Source of the DNA: Mesorhizobium tamadayense
GTDB taxonomy: Bacteria > Pseudomonadota > Alphaproteobacteria > Rhizobiales > Rhizobiaceae
NCBI RefSeq assembly: GCF_003863365.1
Contig: NZ_RQXT01000021.1
Location: forward strand, 1 to 64,000
DNA length: 64,000 nucleotides
Direction of reading: 5' to 3'
Each line of letters opens with the position of its first letter. Position 1 is the stretch's first letter. This document shows positions 43,451-53,318 of this stretch, in pieces. Under the pieces are notes generated by a model. The model saw only the letters and a list, made by a program, of their open reading frames with translations. It made no database searches and had not been told where the DNA came from. A program made the position numbers and the translations under genes.

Positions 43451-44923
43451 ATGGGCAACATCGACTATAACGAGCTTGATGGCGGGCCGACCGTCGCCAG
43501 ACGCTATGCCGGAGTGGGCACGAAACTCGCCATGGTCGCCGCAGGGCTGATCGTGGCGATCGCGCTGATCTGGATCAACTGGCCTCGCGAGCCGCGCTCT
43601 CGCGATACGGCCTCGGATGCGAGCGACAAATTCAACCCGCCTGAATTTCGCCCGCCGGCGCTGGCCGAGACGCCACAAGCGGCCGACAACACAATCGACC
43701 AGATCGTTGTTCCGCCGCCCGCGGAAGGCGAAGCCAACAAGCAACAGGCCGACAACGTCGATCAGACGGTTGAGCAGGGCGCTGATCTCGATGCGCAGCG
43801 GCGCGCCATCGAAGCCCAATTGGCGGCCGAGCAGGCGCGCCGCAAAGCCGAAGAGGAAGAGGCCCGCCGCAAGCAAGCGGCTGACGAGGAGGCCCACCGG
43901 AAGGCCGAGGAGGCTGAGCGCCAAAAGGCAATGTGGGAGCGCCTGCGGTCGAACCAGATGATTACGAGTGAGGAACCAAACTCGGCCGCCGGGCACGATC
44001 AGCCGGCCCAGGCGCAGATCGCCGCCGACGGTCAGCTTGTCCCGGTGCCGGGCGCCGACAACGATCCGAACAAGGCTTTCCTCGCGCAATCGGAAACACA
44101 TTCGAACGCGATGGCGAAGGCGCGGGTTTTCCGCCGCACCGATGCTTTGATCCCCGAAGGCACGATGATCCTCGGATTTCTGGAAACCGCCATCAACACC
44201 GATCTGCCCGGCATGGTTCGCGCGGTGGCGCGCGAAGACGTCTATTCGCTCGACGGCCGTCGCATTCTGATCCCGAAGGGGTCTCGGCTGACCGGCGAAT
44301 ATCGTTCGGGGATTGCGCGCGGGCAAAAGCGTGTGTTCATCGTCTGGAACCGCGTCATCCGTTCCGACGGCGTCTCGGTCGACATCGCCTCGCCTGGCGC
44401 CGACCGTCTCGGACGGGGCGGTCTCGGCGGCCGCGTCGATACGCATTGGCTTGAACGCTACGGCAATGCGATCATGCTTTCGGTCGTTGGCGGCGTTTCG
44501 GAGTACCTGTCCTCCCTAGCCGATAATGGCAGCGACAGCCAGCAACAGCAGGTGACGACCGTTGACCCGGTGACAGGGCAGACCGTCACGACCACCTATG
44601 GCGGCTCCGGTTCGCAACGCGACGCCCGCAGCATCGCCTTCGACAAATCATCCACGGCGCTGCAGCAGCTGGCACAAGAAGCGTTCCGCGACACACAAAA
44701 CATCCCGCCGACGATTTATGTCGACCAGGGCACGCCGATCGTCGTCTTCGTGCGCCGGGATCTGGATTTTTCCGAGCTCTATGCGGATCCGGTAGAAGAG
44801 GAGCTGGCTCGACTGAAGCGCGGCGGCAAGCCGGCAAAGGCGGTCGATCCGACGCCGCTCTTCATGGCGCCGAAGTCGGGGGCTGATCCCTATTATCCAG
44901 GCTACGGGACTCCGGTGAGATGA
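43451..44923 (+). CDS. virB10: VirB10 channel-spanning protein
   Basis: A 490-residue protein that spans both membranes. A single N-terminal membrane helix (MVAAGLIVAIALIWINW, about 29-45) is followed by a proline/alanine region and a highly charged helix (ARRKAEEEEARRKQAADEEA) at about 115-160. The TrbI/VirB10 barrel comes next (FRRTDALIPEGTMILGFLET, LDGRRILIPKGSRLTGEYRS, FIVWNRVIRSDGVSVDIASP) and an antenna/C-terminal part with PPTIYVDQGTPIVVFVRRDL. Starts immediately after the virB9 stop. Confidence 0.93.
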   Translation: MGNIDYNELDGGPTVARRYAGVGTKLAMVAAGLIVAIALIWINWPREPRSRDTASDASDKFNPPEFRPPALAETPQAADNTIDQIVVPPPAEGEANKQQADNVDQTVEQGADLDAQRRAIEAQLAAEQARRKAEEEEARRKQAADEEAHRKAEEAERQKAMWERLRSNQMITSEEPNSAAGHDQPAQAQIAADGQLVPVPGADNDPNKAFLAQSETHSNAMAKARVFRRTDALIPEGTMILGFLETAINTDLPGMVRAVAREDVYSLDGRRILIPKGSRLTGEYRSGIARGQKRVFIVWNRVIRSDGVSVDIASPGADRLGRGGLGGRVDTHWLERYGNAIMLSVVGGVSEYLSSLADNGSDSQQQQVTTVDPVTGQTVTTTYGGSGSQRDARSIAFDKSSTALQQLAQEAFRDTQNIPPTIYVDQGTPIVVFVRRDLDFSELYADPVEEELARLKRGGKPAKAVDPTPLFMAPKSGADPYYPGYGTPVR

Positions 44924-45942
44924 ATGTGCAGCCTGTGCCGAACCCTTGGGCGCGCGCACCGGTGCTGCGCGCCGAACTGGAACCGATCTGGCCCTACATG
45001 GAGGAAGAATCGGTTTCGGAAATCGCCATCAACCGACCCGGCGAAATTTTCATCGAGCGCCTGGGTGCAAAGGAGATGGAGCACGTCGTCAAACGCGAGC
45101 TCACCAGAAACTGGATCCGCTCGGTCTCGGTCGGCGTCGCTTCGGCCACCAACCAGGTCGTCAACGAAGTCACGCCTGCCTTGTCGGCAGCTCTCCCCTC
45201 AGGCGAGCGTTTTCAATGCGTGCTGCCGCCGGCCGCACCCGATGGCGGCGCGATCTCCATTCGCAAGCAGGTCATCATGGACATGACCCTTGGCGACTAC
45301 GCCAAGATGGGCGCCTTCGAACAGACCGAGATGGGCAATGGCCTGGCGCTCTCGGCCGAAGAAAAGCAGCTCGCCGAGATGCTCAACGACACCTCGCCGT
45401 TGGAATTTCTGCAATACGCGGTGCGCAATCGCATTTCGCTCGTTGTCTCCGGCGGCACGTCGACCGGCAAGACAACCTTCCTCAATGCGTTGCTGAAGAT
45501 CATCCCCTCTCATGAGCGCATAATAACCATCGAGGATACGCGCGAGCTCAGGCCGGCGACGGGCAATACCGTGACGCTGCTTGCCTCGAAAGGCGACCAA
45601 GGCCTTGCCAGGGTTACGCCGCAACAGCTGCTCGAGGCGTCATTGCGGATGCGGCCCGACCGGCTGCTGCTCGGCGAGCTGCGCGGTGCCGAGACATTTT
45701 CCTTCCTGCAAGCCATCAACACCGGCCATCCGGGTTCGCTGACGACCGTTCACGCCAACTCGGCCCGCTCGGCCTACGAGCGCCTGGCCCTCATGGTCAT
45801 CCAAAGCAATGTCGGGCTCTCTCGCAACGAGATCCTCGACTATCTGCGCGAGGTAATCCCGGTCGTCGTGCAGATGGTGCGCGGCGACGGCGGACGCCGA
45901 TCGATCAGCGAAATCAAGTTCACGAAGGCGCAGACGATGTGA
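44920..45942 (+). CDS. virB11: VirB11 T4SS secretion ATPase
   Basis: A 340-residue hexameric traffic ATPase. Walker A is GGTSTGKTT at about 178-186, the Asp and His boxes are ITIEDTRELRP and GHPGSLTTVHANS, and Walker B is MRPDRLLLGELRG. The N-terminal domain begins PYMEEESVSEIAINRPGEIFIE. The start overlaps the virB10 stop (ATGA). It switches the system between pilus growth and substrate transfer. Confidence 0.94.
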   Translation: MNVQPVPNPWARAPVLRAELEPIWPYMEEESVSEIAINRPGEIFIERLGAKEMEHVVKRELTRNWIRSVSVGVASATNQVVNEVTPALSAALPSGERFQCVLPPAAPDGGAISIRKQVIMDMTLGDYAKMGAFEQTEMGNGLALSAEEKQLAEMLNDTSPLEFLQYAVRNRISLVVSGGTSTGKTTFLNALLKIIPSHERIITIEDTRELRPATGNTVTLLASKGDQGLARVTPQQLLEASLRMRPDRLLLGELRGAETFSFLQAINTGHPGSLTTVHANSARSAYERLALMVIQSNVGLSRNEILDYLREVIPVVVQMVRGDGGRRSISEIKFTKAQTM

Positions 45943-45954
45943 CGGGGGCGCATT

Positions 45955-48120
45955 ATGGAAAAGATCGCCGGCAGGATTTTTCTGGCCTTGATGGCTGTGG
46001 CGCTGGGCGCGTTGCTGTTTGTGGTCGCATACGCGGCGACGGACTGGTACAGGACCGGATCGCATTTTCTCTTCGACAGCATCAATGCGGACCCGCGGCC
46101 AGTCTTCAGCTACGCCTGGACGGACCTGAAAGCTGGAAGTTTCGACCGGCTTCAATATGCCGGTGCGGCGGCCGTATTCGGCTTCGTCCTGCCGCTCGCC
46201 GTCGCATTCTTGATGCGGCCGCCCAAGCGCAACGACGCAAAATTCATGTCGATGGCCGACGTTCGCCGAGCCGGCCTGCTGAAGCCGAGGGGGATCTTCA
46301 TCGGACGCGCCGGCGGCAGACTGGTCAAAGTCTTTGCCCCCCACCGCGATCGGCGCACGGGCAAATTGCGCCTGACGCGCCCCAGAGTTCGCGGTGGCAA
46401 GAAACTTTGGATCGACGGCGATGACGTCGGCGGCTTCGTCATTGGACCGCCAAGGTCGGGCAAGGGCGCGGCGCTGATCATTCCGAACGCGCTGATGTGG
46501 CCCCATTCGCTGGTCGTGCTCGATCTGCGCGGCGAGACCTATGAAGCTACGGCCGGCCACCGGGCCACCTTCAGTCAGGTCGTCCGCTTCGCGCCGGCCG
46601 ACCGCGACGGCAACACCGCCTTCTATAATCCGATGGATTTTATTTCGCTCGATTCGGCTCAGCGGGACATCGACCTACGCAACATGGCGGCCGCGCTCTT
46701 TCCGCGTCCACCTGCCAACGCCGACCCTTATTGGGTCAACGATGCCCGCCTCCTCTTCACCGGCATTGCCTCTTACGTCATGGAGTCCCCGCGGATCGCC
46801 GACGAGAACCGCAGCTTCGCCACCATCCTCAAGATCATGAACGGCGCCGACGAGCCGATCCTGGAGTTCCTCGCGAGCCTGCGCGACACCCGCCGGCATG
46901 AAGTGTCCGATTTTACGCTGCAGACGCTTCTGCCTTATGCGGATATGGCGGAGAAGCAGTTTTCCGGTCTCTATGCCGGCGTGCGCACCGGCATGGCGCC
47001 CTTCCTGAACGAGCGATTGATGCGGGCCACCTCGCGCAGCTCCTTCGACATCCGCAATCTCAAGAGCGAGCGGGTCTCGCTCTATCTCGATTTTCGGCGC
47101 GAGCAGATGGCTTCGCTGGGCCCGCTGTTCAATGTGCTCATCACGCAGATGATGAACTTCATGTCCGAATCCATGCCACGCCCCGGCGAGCACCAGGTGC
47201 TTGTCCTGCTCGATGAATTTCAGAACCTCGGCAAGCTTGAGAAGGTCACGGACATGGCGACCGTCCTTGGCGGCCACGGCGTGCCGATGTGGTTTTTCGT
47301 GCAGTCGCTCAAATCGGTCGACGAGATCTACCGGAAAGAAAGCCGCGAAACGCTTATCAACGCTGCGCGGGTCCAAATCTTCTTCGGCGCCCAGGAGACC
47401 GACGATCTGCGCTACGTCTCGGAGCAGATAGGCGAAACGTCCGAACCCCAGAAGGACGTCACCAGGACGCAGGCCAGCCTCTTCGACACCTATTACACGC
47501 GCTCCGTTCACAGCAAGCAAGTGCGTCGGCCGCTGATGCGTCCGGACGAAATTCGCACCATGGACAAGAGCAAGGTCGTCATTCTGCCGCGCGGCGAAAA
47601 TGCAATCCTTGCGACCCGGAATTTCTATTTCGCTGATCGGGAGCTCTCCAAGCGGGCTTTCATGGCGCTCCCGGAAAGGGCGAACTCAAAGCAAGCCAAA
47701 CCCGCCGCTGCCGCCGCTCCCCTCCCCTCCCCGTCCGTCCAGTCGATCGTGCCAGTCGGGCCTCGTTACCGCTCCGGCATCACACACTCGCGGCTGCAGC
47801 GCGGTGCGACCTTCGCTGCAAAAACCGGACGTGCCGAGCGGCCAGTCGCTCGCCGTCGCTTGCCGGCCGCGCAAAAGAATGAGCTTGAGGCGACCCGTAT
47901 CCCGTCGGCAACGGCGGCGCCCGTTGCGCCACAGGCCATCGACTTTTCGGCTTTGGCCGCCCGGGCGGCGTCGACCAGGATCTCGCCGCAAAAACAGGCC
48001 GTTATTGCGGCCATTCTCGCCGAGGCTAAATCTTTCCGTCCGCAGTCGACCGAGCCCGAGACGTTCGACCGCAATTTAAGCGTGGTCGCGGAAGCCTTGC
48101 CGGACGTGGTGGACGAGTAA
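45955..48120 (+). CDS. virD4: VirD4/TraG type IV coupling protein
   Basis: A 721-residue coupling ATPase that delivers the relaxosome to the channel. Two N-terminal membrane helices (FLALMAVALGALLFVVAYAA; YAGAAAVFGFVLPLAVAFLM), Walker A GPPRSGKGA at about 164-172, Walker B VLVLLDEFQNLGKL, and a recognisable VPMWFFVQSLKSVDEIY block. The last ~130 residues are alanine/proline rich and low in complexity, a tail that often contacts relaxosome proteins. It ends the virB operon, twelve bases after virB11. Confidence 0.93.
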   Translation: MEKIAGRIFLALMAVALGALLFVVAYAATDWYRTGSHFLFDSINADPRPVFSYAWTDLKAGSFDRLQYAGAAAVFGFVLPLAVAFLMRPPKRNDAKFMSMADVRRAGLLKPRGIFIGRAGGRLVKVFAPHRDRRTGKLRLTRPRVRGGKKLWIDGDDVGGFVIGPPRSGKGAALIIPNALMWPHSLVVLDLRGETYEATAGHRATFSQVVRFAPADRDGNTAFYNPMDFISLDSAQRDIDLRNMAAALFPRPPANADPYWVNDARLLFTGIASYVMESPRIADENRSFATILKIMNGADEPILEFLASLRDTRRHEVSDFTLQTLLPYADMAEKQFSGLYAGVRTGMAPFLNERLMRATSRSSFDIRNLKSERVSLYLDFRREQMASLGPLFNVLITQMMNFMSESMPRPGEHQVLVLLDEFQNLGKLEKVTDMATVLGGHGVPMWFFVQSLKSVDEIYRKESRETLINAARVQIFFGAQETDDLRYVSEQIGETSEPQKDVTRTQASLFDTYYTRSVHSKQVRRPLMRPDEIRTMDKSKVVILPRGENAILATRNFYFADRELSKRAFMALPERANSKQAKPAAAAAPLPSPSVQSIVPVGPRYRSGITHSRLQRGATFAAKTGRAERPVARRRLPAAQKNELEATRIPSATAAPVAPQAIDFSALAARAASTRISPQKQAVIAAILAEAKSFRPQSTEPETFDRNLSVVAEALPDVVDE

Positions 48121-48286
48121 TTCCGCCTGACCAGTGGGGCTCGTCTAGGCGGTGTCGCTGAGACATGCCCAAAGGTCTACTAATCTGCAATCTTGGCCGG
48201 CACCCCCCTCTCCGGAATGCCGAGGATATCCGCTGCCGCGTCCCGAAGTAGGTACCAAGGAAAGATGCTGGCCGCCGTCTAGGTGA

Positions 48287-49171
48287 TCAACTCCCGAAAA
48301 TCTCAGTCAAGTAGTCAATGAACACTCGAACCTTCTGCGGCGTGTGCCGCCGTTGCGGATAAAAGGCGTAAATTGGCTGGTCCACGGGTTCGTAGTTTGG
48401 CAGCAGCTGCACCAGGCGGTTTTCTGCAAGATCCTTTGCAATCATAAAATCCGCTAGCAAGGAATAGCCGTAGCCTGTCAAGCACGCATTCTTCACGGCG
48501 CGGGCGGAATTCATTGTAAAGTGTTGCCCTATTTCAAAATAGACAATTTCTCCTAAATATCTAAACTGGTGTATTCTGCCCCATTCTCCGCTTATTTGCG
48601 TGACCGATGGATAGCGTCTGATTTCGTCGAATGATTTTGGCATACCAAACCTTTCGCAAAACGCGGGAGAGGCGACAAACAATATTTTTTGTGAAGAAAT
48701 CCTCTGGGCGACCATCGACGAATCCCGTAACGGGCCGACCCGAATTGCAACATCGTAATGTTCTTCGATAAGATCAACGAAGCGGTTGCCAAGCTCAAGG
48801 GAGATGGCCAGCTGGGGAAACCTTTGCAAAAACTCAGGCAGCGCCGGCGCTAGGCATTCGTTGCCAAAAGCCGTAACGCACGATACACGCAATTGCCCGC
48901 GCGGAGTGTCGTGGCGCTCTCGGACCACGCTTCGCACGTTATCCAGTTCCTCAAGTATGCCAGAACTCTTTTGCACAAACTCAAGACCAGCGTCAGTTAG
49001 GTCGAGTTGACGGGTCGTGCGGTTGAACAGACGGACCCCTAAATCGGCCTCCAGCTCGCCCATAATCCGGCTCACTGACGGCGCGGAAAGCCTCAACTCC
49101 CTGCTTGCTGCGGTAAAACTGCCGAGGCGCGCGACTTCGATGGCGATGCGCATTGCCGTGATTATGTCCAC
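48287..49171 (-). CDS. LysR-family transcriptional regulator
   Basis: A 294-residue LysR protein with N-terminal winged helix-turn-helix (LGSFTAASRELRLSAPSVSRI and LEADLGVRLFNRTTRQLDLT) and a C-terminal effector domain of the CrgA-like branch. A GTG start at 49171. It is divergent from the oxidoreductase at 49334, the standard layout for a LysR regulator and its target; the 162-base gap should contain its binding site. Together they form a two-gene insert between virD4 and the relaxase gene that has nothing obvious to do with conjugation. Confidence 0.9.
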   Translation of the reverse strand: MDIITAMRIAIEVARLGSFTAASRELRLSAPSVSRIMGELEADLGVRLFNRTTRQLDLTDAGLEFVQKSSGILEELDNVRSVVRERHDTPRGQLRVSCVTAFGNECLAPALPEFLQRFPQLAISLELGNRFVDLIEEHYDVAIRVGPLRDSSMVAQRISSQKILFVASPAFCERFGMPKSFDEIRRYPSVTQISGEWGRIHQFRYLGEIVYFEIGQHFTMNSARAVKNACLTGYGYSLLADFMIAKDLAENRLVQLLPNYEPVDQPIYAFYPQRRHTPQKVRVFIDYLTEIFGS

Positions 49172-49333
49172 CGTCCCACTCTTGCAAAATGCAAAACAAT
49201 GTCTCTCAGAGCGGGCGTATTATCACGAAATGCAATCTATTCCATAAGAGGAAAAGCAGTTCGGTGGATGAGGGGTTTCGAGGGGCGGAGCCCGCCCCCA
49301 AACTCGGACGTGCGTGCTCGTGAGGAGGCCCCC

Positions 49334-50338
49334 ATGATCAGAAATCCTAGCTGGGTACTACGGAGTTATCCCTCGGGAATGCCGACGGTCGGCAACTGGA
49401 TGTTGGAAGATCGCCCGATCCCAGAAGCCACAAAAGGAGAGTTGCTAGCCAAAACGTTGTGGCTTTCCGTGGATCCGTACATGCGCGGAAGGATCAGTCA
49501 GGCGAAAAACTACGCCACTGGCTTTGGAGTGGGGGATCTGATGTCAGGGGGTGGGGTCGGGGAAGTGATCAAATCTGAATCCCCTGATTTCAAGCCCGGT
49601 GACATAGTCGTGAGCGACTATTTTGGATGGCAGCCTTTCACCACAATTCCTGCATCTTCAGCCAAACTTGTAGCCGCTACCGACGCCCCAGTGGAAGCCT
49701 CGCTCAGCTTTCTGGGAATGCCCGGTCTGACAGCGTATTTTGCGCTACTCAAGACCGGCGATCCGAAAGAAGGGGAAACAGTCTTGATCTCGGCGGCCTC
49801 TGGTGGGGTAGGGCAGATCGCTGGGCAAATCGCGCGGATCAAAGGACTCGACCCAGTCGCAGTTGCCGGCACGGATGCAAAACTGGAATGGTGCAAACAG
49901 CTTGGATACCGCGAATGTGTCAACCACCGAACGTCGGCTGACTTGGTGGCCGACGTCGCGGCTGCATGCCCAAACGGAGTAGACTTGTTCATCGACAATA
50001 CTGCGGGACCTATCCATGATGCGGCGATGCTAAATCTCAACACCTTCGGTCGAGTTGTCGTTGTCGGAACGGTCGCTCTAGCTGATCGATTTGATCAACC
50101 CGATATCGGTTTGCGGCATCTCAGGAAAACCCTGATCGCCCGCGCTCGGATCGAGGGGTTCTTGCTTGATGACCATGAAAGCGAATTTGAGACAGCAAAG
50201 GCCGACCTATTATCCTGGTTTAAGCAGGGCCTTTTCGAAACCAGAGAAGACGTCATTGAAGGGATTGAAGCAGTTCCGTATGCCTTTGTCCGCATGATGA
50301 ATGGAGAGAATTTCGGCAAACAGTTAGTGAAATTGTAA
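49334..50338 (+). CDS. Zinc-free NADP-dependent MDR oxidoreductase
   Basis: A 334-residue member of the leukotriene B4 dehydrogenase/curcumin-reductase-like MDR group. LRSYPSGMPTVGNWMLED, LWLSVDPYMRGRISQ, the nucleotide loop ISAASGGVGQIAGQIAR, and IDNTAGPIHDAAMLNLNTFGRVVVVG identify it; there are no zinc-binding cysteines. Such enzymes reduce activated double bonds of enones. ATG 49334 is preceded by GAGGAGG. Probably controlled by the divergent LysR gene. Confidence 0.9.
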   Translation: MIRNPSWVLRSYPSGMPTVGNWMLEDRPIPEATKGELLAKTLWLSVDPYMRGRISQAKNYATGFGVGDLMSGGGVGEVIKSESPDFKPGDIVVSDYFGWQPFTTIPASSAKLVAATDAPVEASLSFLGMPGLTAYFALLKTGDPKEGETVLISAASGGVGQIAGQIARIKGLDPVAVAGTDAKLEWCKQLGYRECVNHRTSADLVADVAAACPNGVDLFIDNTAGPIHDAAMLNLNTFGRVVVVGTVALADRFDQPDIGLRHLRKTLIARARIEGFLLDDHESEFETAKADLLSWFKQGLFETREDVIEGIEAVPYAFVRMMNGENFGKQLVKL

Positions 50339-50612
50339 AAATCAATCGTTTCTAACCATAAAGGGCCAGCATTTGCCGCCGATGCTTTTCATGCCCTTGC
50401 AGACGAGCTACGGTGCCGGTCGACGACCTACGCGTCCACCGGGCCAAATGCGCTTGAAGATCGCCCAGCTCTCAAGCCGGCGCTGCGACGCTCCAGAGGG
50501 CTTACCAGTGTCTCGTAAGTAGCACTTCGGAGCCCAAGCTGGGAGCAAACCCCAAGTGAATGAATTCAGGCATGTCTCTGTCTCGCAACGGGCTGCGGTT
50601 GCGGCACATGCT

Positions 50613-52871
50613 TTAGCGCTCGTATTCGTCGTCCTGGCTGCGCTGTGTCTTGCGGTCCTGTTCCTCGGCCTGCCGGCCCTTTTGCTTGGCTGAGTCTCTT
50701 TGCTGCTGAACACGCCGTCGCGCCTTCTCGGCCTGCGGTCCCGAGGTCTCGGGCTGACGCGTATCGTCTCGGGCCGGCAAATCGCGGCCGCGCGCCTCCC
50801 TTTCAGGCGTTGCCTCGCCGGCTCCACCTGCACCCTTTTGCTGCTCGAACTGGAGGCGGGCCAGTCGATCGTGCATCTTGTCGTTCACGCCATCGCGGTA
50901 TTGCTCGAAACGGGGTTGCTCAGCATTGGGAAGCGTGTCCCGCATCTGATCCAACGCCTGGTTCACACGTGCCATTTTCTGCCGCATTTCCAAAGGTGTC
51001 TGCGCCATTTCGGTAGCTCCTATCAGCCTGGTCAATTCTTTCATGCCGGGATGGGACAAGAACGACGAGGTCCGCCCCGGTCCCCCGCCATCTTTGGAGA
51101 CGCCAGCGGCAGGCTTCTCGCCTCCCCTGCGCGTATGAATCGGGAGGACATTCTTGCCGATCGCCTCGGCTGCAGTCAGCGCTTTGCCAGTGATGCCAGC
51201 CGACCGCATCACGGCGGCCGTCTGCTGCCACACGCCGGCGATCGCTCCGCCATTGGCGACGAGCAATCCACTGTCCATTCGACGCTGTCGCTTATCCTCC
51301 ACGCGCGCGACCGTCTTGTCACTCACCTGGTAGCGCGGATCGTGCTGCGCGCGCTTGTAGGCGCCCGCATGTTCCTTCGTATACGGTCGGCTCATTGCGT
51401 GATCGTACCGGCGGGTTGCGACCATCGCTATGCCGTGTTCGCGCGCCTTCTCGGCGTACGCTTCGCGCCAGGCATGGAGATCCGCCTTGTAGAATGTCAG
51501 CCGCTCGCCGTCGGCCGAGCGCGCCTGCACCATGGCGTGGATATGGACGTGCTTGGTCTCGGCATGATGTGCGAGCACGAATTTGTGCCCGGGCGCGCGC
51601 TCTTCGAGGACCGCACGGGCGGCCGCCATGATGGCTTGCGCATCCGTACCAGCCCGGGCGGAGAAAAGCAGGTGATAGGCATTGCGCCGCTCCCGGCCGG
51701 AAAGTTGTGGCCGCCATTCCTCAAAAATCGCCGCGGCCGCCTTCGTTGGCTGTTTGCTGGAAACCGCCTGTCCGTTCGCGTGGCAAACGTGCTGGTGCGA
51801 TCGAATAAATTTTTGCAGAAAATATTGCGCCTTACGCTCGTTGCCGACGGCAGCCGTCACTTCCGCTGCCGCGCGGATACCGGCCTTCCCCATGGCTTCG
51901 CGCAAGCCGGCTTCGATATTGTCGAGCGCTTTGCCGCGCGAATTTGCACGCCCGGCCGCTAGAATCTTGGCAAGCGGTCCGGCGCGTTGGTCGGTGTGGC
52001 CATAAACGTCGACGCTGTCGCCCGTGCGAGCATAGACGAACGGCTTCGATCCGAAGGCCGTGTTCAACGCCTCGCCAATCGCTTCGTCCGTGACGTCGCC
52101 GGCGAGCTCGAACCGCACCTCGATGAAATTCGTATTCTCAAGCTGCGCCCGGAATGTCTCCGTGAATTGGTGCAGGAAGCCGCGACGGTCCTGGGCATTG
52201 GCAAGCCTCTGTCCGCTATCGGTGAAGATCTCGATGTCGCGCTTCTCGCCCTGTTCATTGGCGCGTGTGCCGATATAGGCGAGCAGGGCGCCGGCCTGCT
52301 TACCATTGGCCGCGCTCGAAAGGAGCTTGAACACGGCAGGCTGCGCGCCGGCGGCGTAGGCCGCCCGCGCCGCAACCGCCCTCGCCTGACGCGTCGGCCG
52401 CGCGAAGTGTCGAGTGGACGGGAGCGCGCCCGACCTTCCGCCACCCCCGCCACGGCGCCGCCATTCTTCTTCCTCTTGCTTAACGAAAGCGCCGAGTGCG
52501 AGGTGGAAAATGGCTATCGCCCCTTTTGCGTCGCTGGATGAACGCAAGCTCCCACTGGCGCCTTGCGGCCGAGCAGACAGCGGTATCGTGGTGGCGGCCC
52601 CTCCTCGGCCTGCGGACGAAACCGGGGCCGCTGCGACGCCGGGACCCGCTCCTGAGTGCTTCGCGCTCGACCATTGCCCGCCGGCGTGGGGCGGAGACGA
52701 ACGGTCCGGGGTGACGCCACTCGCACGGGTGTTCATCGCTTGACGATCGGCCGTCTCCCGGCCAGCCGCTTGCAAAGGCTTATCCTCCTCGAGGTCCTCG
52801 ATATTGCCAGCGCCTGGCATGCGCAAATAGCGTTCGATCTCGGTAGCATATCCAGCAAGACGGCCACTCAT
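50613..52871 (-). CDS. Relaxase of the MOBP type
   Basis: A 752-residue nickase that should cut at oriT and lead the strand into the recipient. The three-histidine metal motif is HHAETKHVHIHAMVQ at about 433-447, and the likely catalytic tyrosine is Y199 in AGALLAYIGTR. Between them lie FIEVRFELAGDVTDEAIG and the RNAYHLLFSARAG block. A long Arg/Gly/Ala-rich N-terminal extension (1-175) and a charged, glutamine-rich C-terminal tail (650-752) may carry the secretion signal. The start overlaps the stop of the MobC-like gene (ATGA), and both read away from the oriT candidate at 53320-53360. Confidence 0.85.
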   Translation of the reverse strand: MSGRLAGYATEIERYLRMPGAGNIEDLEEDKPLQAAGRETADRQAMNTRASGVTPDRSSPPHAGGQWSSAKHSGAGPGVAAAPVSSAGRGGAATTIPLSARPQGASGSLRSSSDAKGAIAIFHLALGAFVKQEEEEWRRRGGGGGRSGALPSTRHFARPTRQARAVAARAAYAAGAQPAVFKLLSSAANGKQAGALLAYIGTRANEQGEKRDIEIFTDSGQRLANAQDRRGFLHQFTETFRAQLENTNFIEVRFELAGDVTDEAIGEALNTAFGSKPFVYARTGDSVDVYGHTDQRAGPLAKILAAGRANSRGKALDNIEAGLREAMGKAGIRAAAEVTAAVGNERKAQYFLQKFIRSHQHVCHANGQAVSSKQPTKAAAAIFEEWRPQLSGRERRNAYHLLFSARAGTDAQAIMAAARAVLEERAPGHKFVLAHHAETKHVHIHAMVQARSADGERLTFYKADLHAWREAYAEKAREHGIAMVATRRYDHAMSRPYTKEHAGAYKRAQHDPRYQVSDKTVARVEDKRQRRMDSGLLVANGGAIAGVWQQTAAVMRSAGITGKALTAAEAIGKNVLPIHTRRGGEKPAAGVSKDGGGPGRTSSFLSHPGMKELTRLIGATEMAQTPLEMRQKMARVNQALDQMRDTLPNAEQPRFEQYRDGVNDKMHDRLARLQFEQQKGAGGAGEATPEREARGRDLPARDDTRQPETSGPQAEKARRRVQQQRDSAKQKGRQAEEQDRKTQRSQDDEYER

Positions 52872-53275
52872 GCCTTGACCTCGCTTCGCTTGCTCGGCCG
52901 GGCAATCATCGCCTTCAATTCTTCGCGGAACCGGCGCACGAGTTCGCCAACGGCGATCAAGGCGCGCTCGAGGTCTTCGTCATACGGCACCCGGCCCTCG
53001 TTCATCGCGCGGACTGCCTGATTGAAATTCACCCCGACACGGCGAAGCTGGTCGGTTGCCTCCTCAATGGCGGGTCGCACCTCCCCGGTCGCTGCCGGCA
53101 GAAAGCCCGCCTCGGACCTCACAAGGCGGCGAACGACTTCGCTGACCGTCACCGACTCCCCATCAGCGATGGTGCGCAGCCGCTCCAGTTCGACGCTTGA
53201 GAACCGCACATGCAGGACTTCGCCATAGCGCCGGGATGCGTTCTGCGTTTCTGTTTGGCCGTTGTTGGGTCTCAT
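52868..53275 (-). CDS. mobC: MobC/TraJ-like relaxosome accessory protein
   Basis: A protein of about 135 residues with an N-terminal ribbon-helix-helix (HVRFSSVELERLRTIADG, TVSEVVRRLVRSEAGF) and the MobC-type helix DQLRRVGVNFNQAVRAMNEG. Proteins of this family bind the oriT inverted repeat and open DNA for the relaxase. ATG 53275 or an in-frame TTG at 53281 start the gene, 45 bases from the inverted repeat. Coupled to the relaxase gene through ATGA. Confidence 0.85.
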   Translation of the reverse strand: MRPNNGQTETQNASRRYGEVLHVRFSSVELERLRTIADGESVTVSEVVRRLVRSEAGFLPAATGEVRPAIEEATDQLRRVGVNFNQAVRAMNEGRVPYDEDLERALIAVGELVRRFREELKAMIARPSKRSEVKA

Positions 53276-53318
53276 CTTCAAGCCCGCTTGCGGGCGCTAA
53301 GGCCCTTGGGCCGCGCCG

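Noticed and set aside
42704..44446. A 580-codon open frame on the minus strand
   Set aside because: It runs antisense to virB9 and virB10, which are clear full-length family members. High G+C in third positions keeps the opposite frame open.
50440..50612. A short minus-strand ORF beginning MCRNRSPLRD
   Set aside because: Only 35 codons, no ribosome site, and similarity to known families is not convincing.
50700..51962. A 420-codon open frame on the plus strand
   Set aside because: Antisense to the relaxase gene, whose HHAETKHVHIH motif and coupling to mobC show the true strand.
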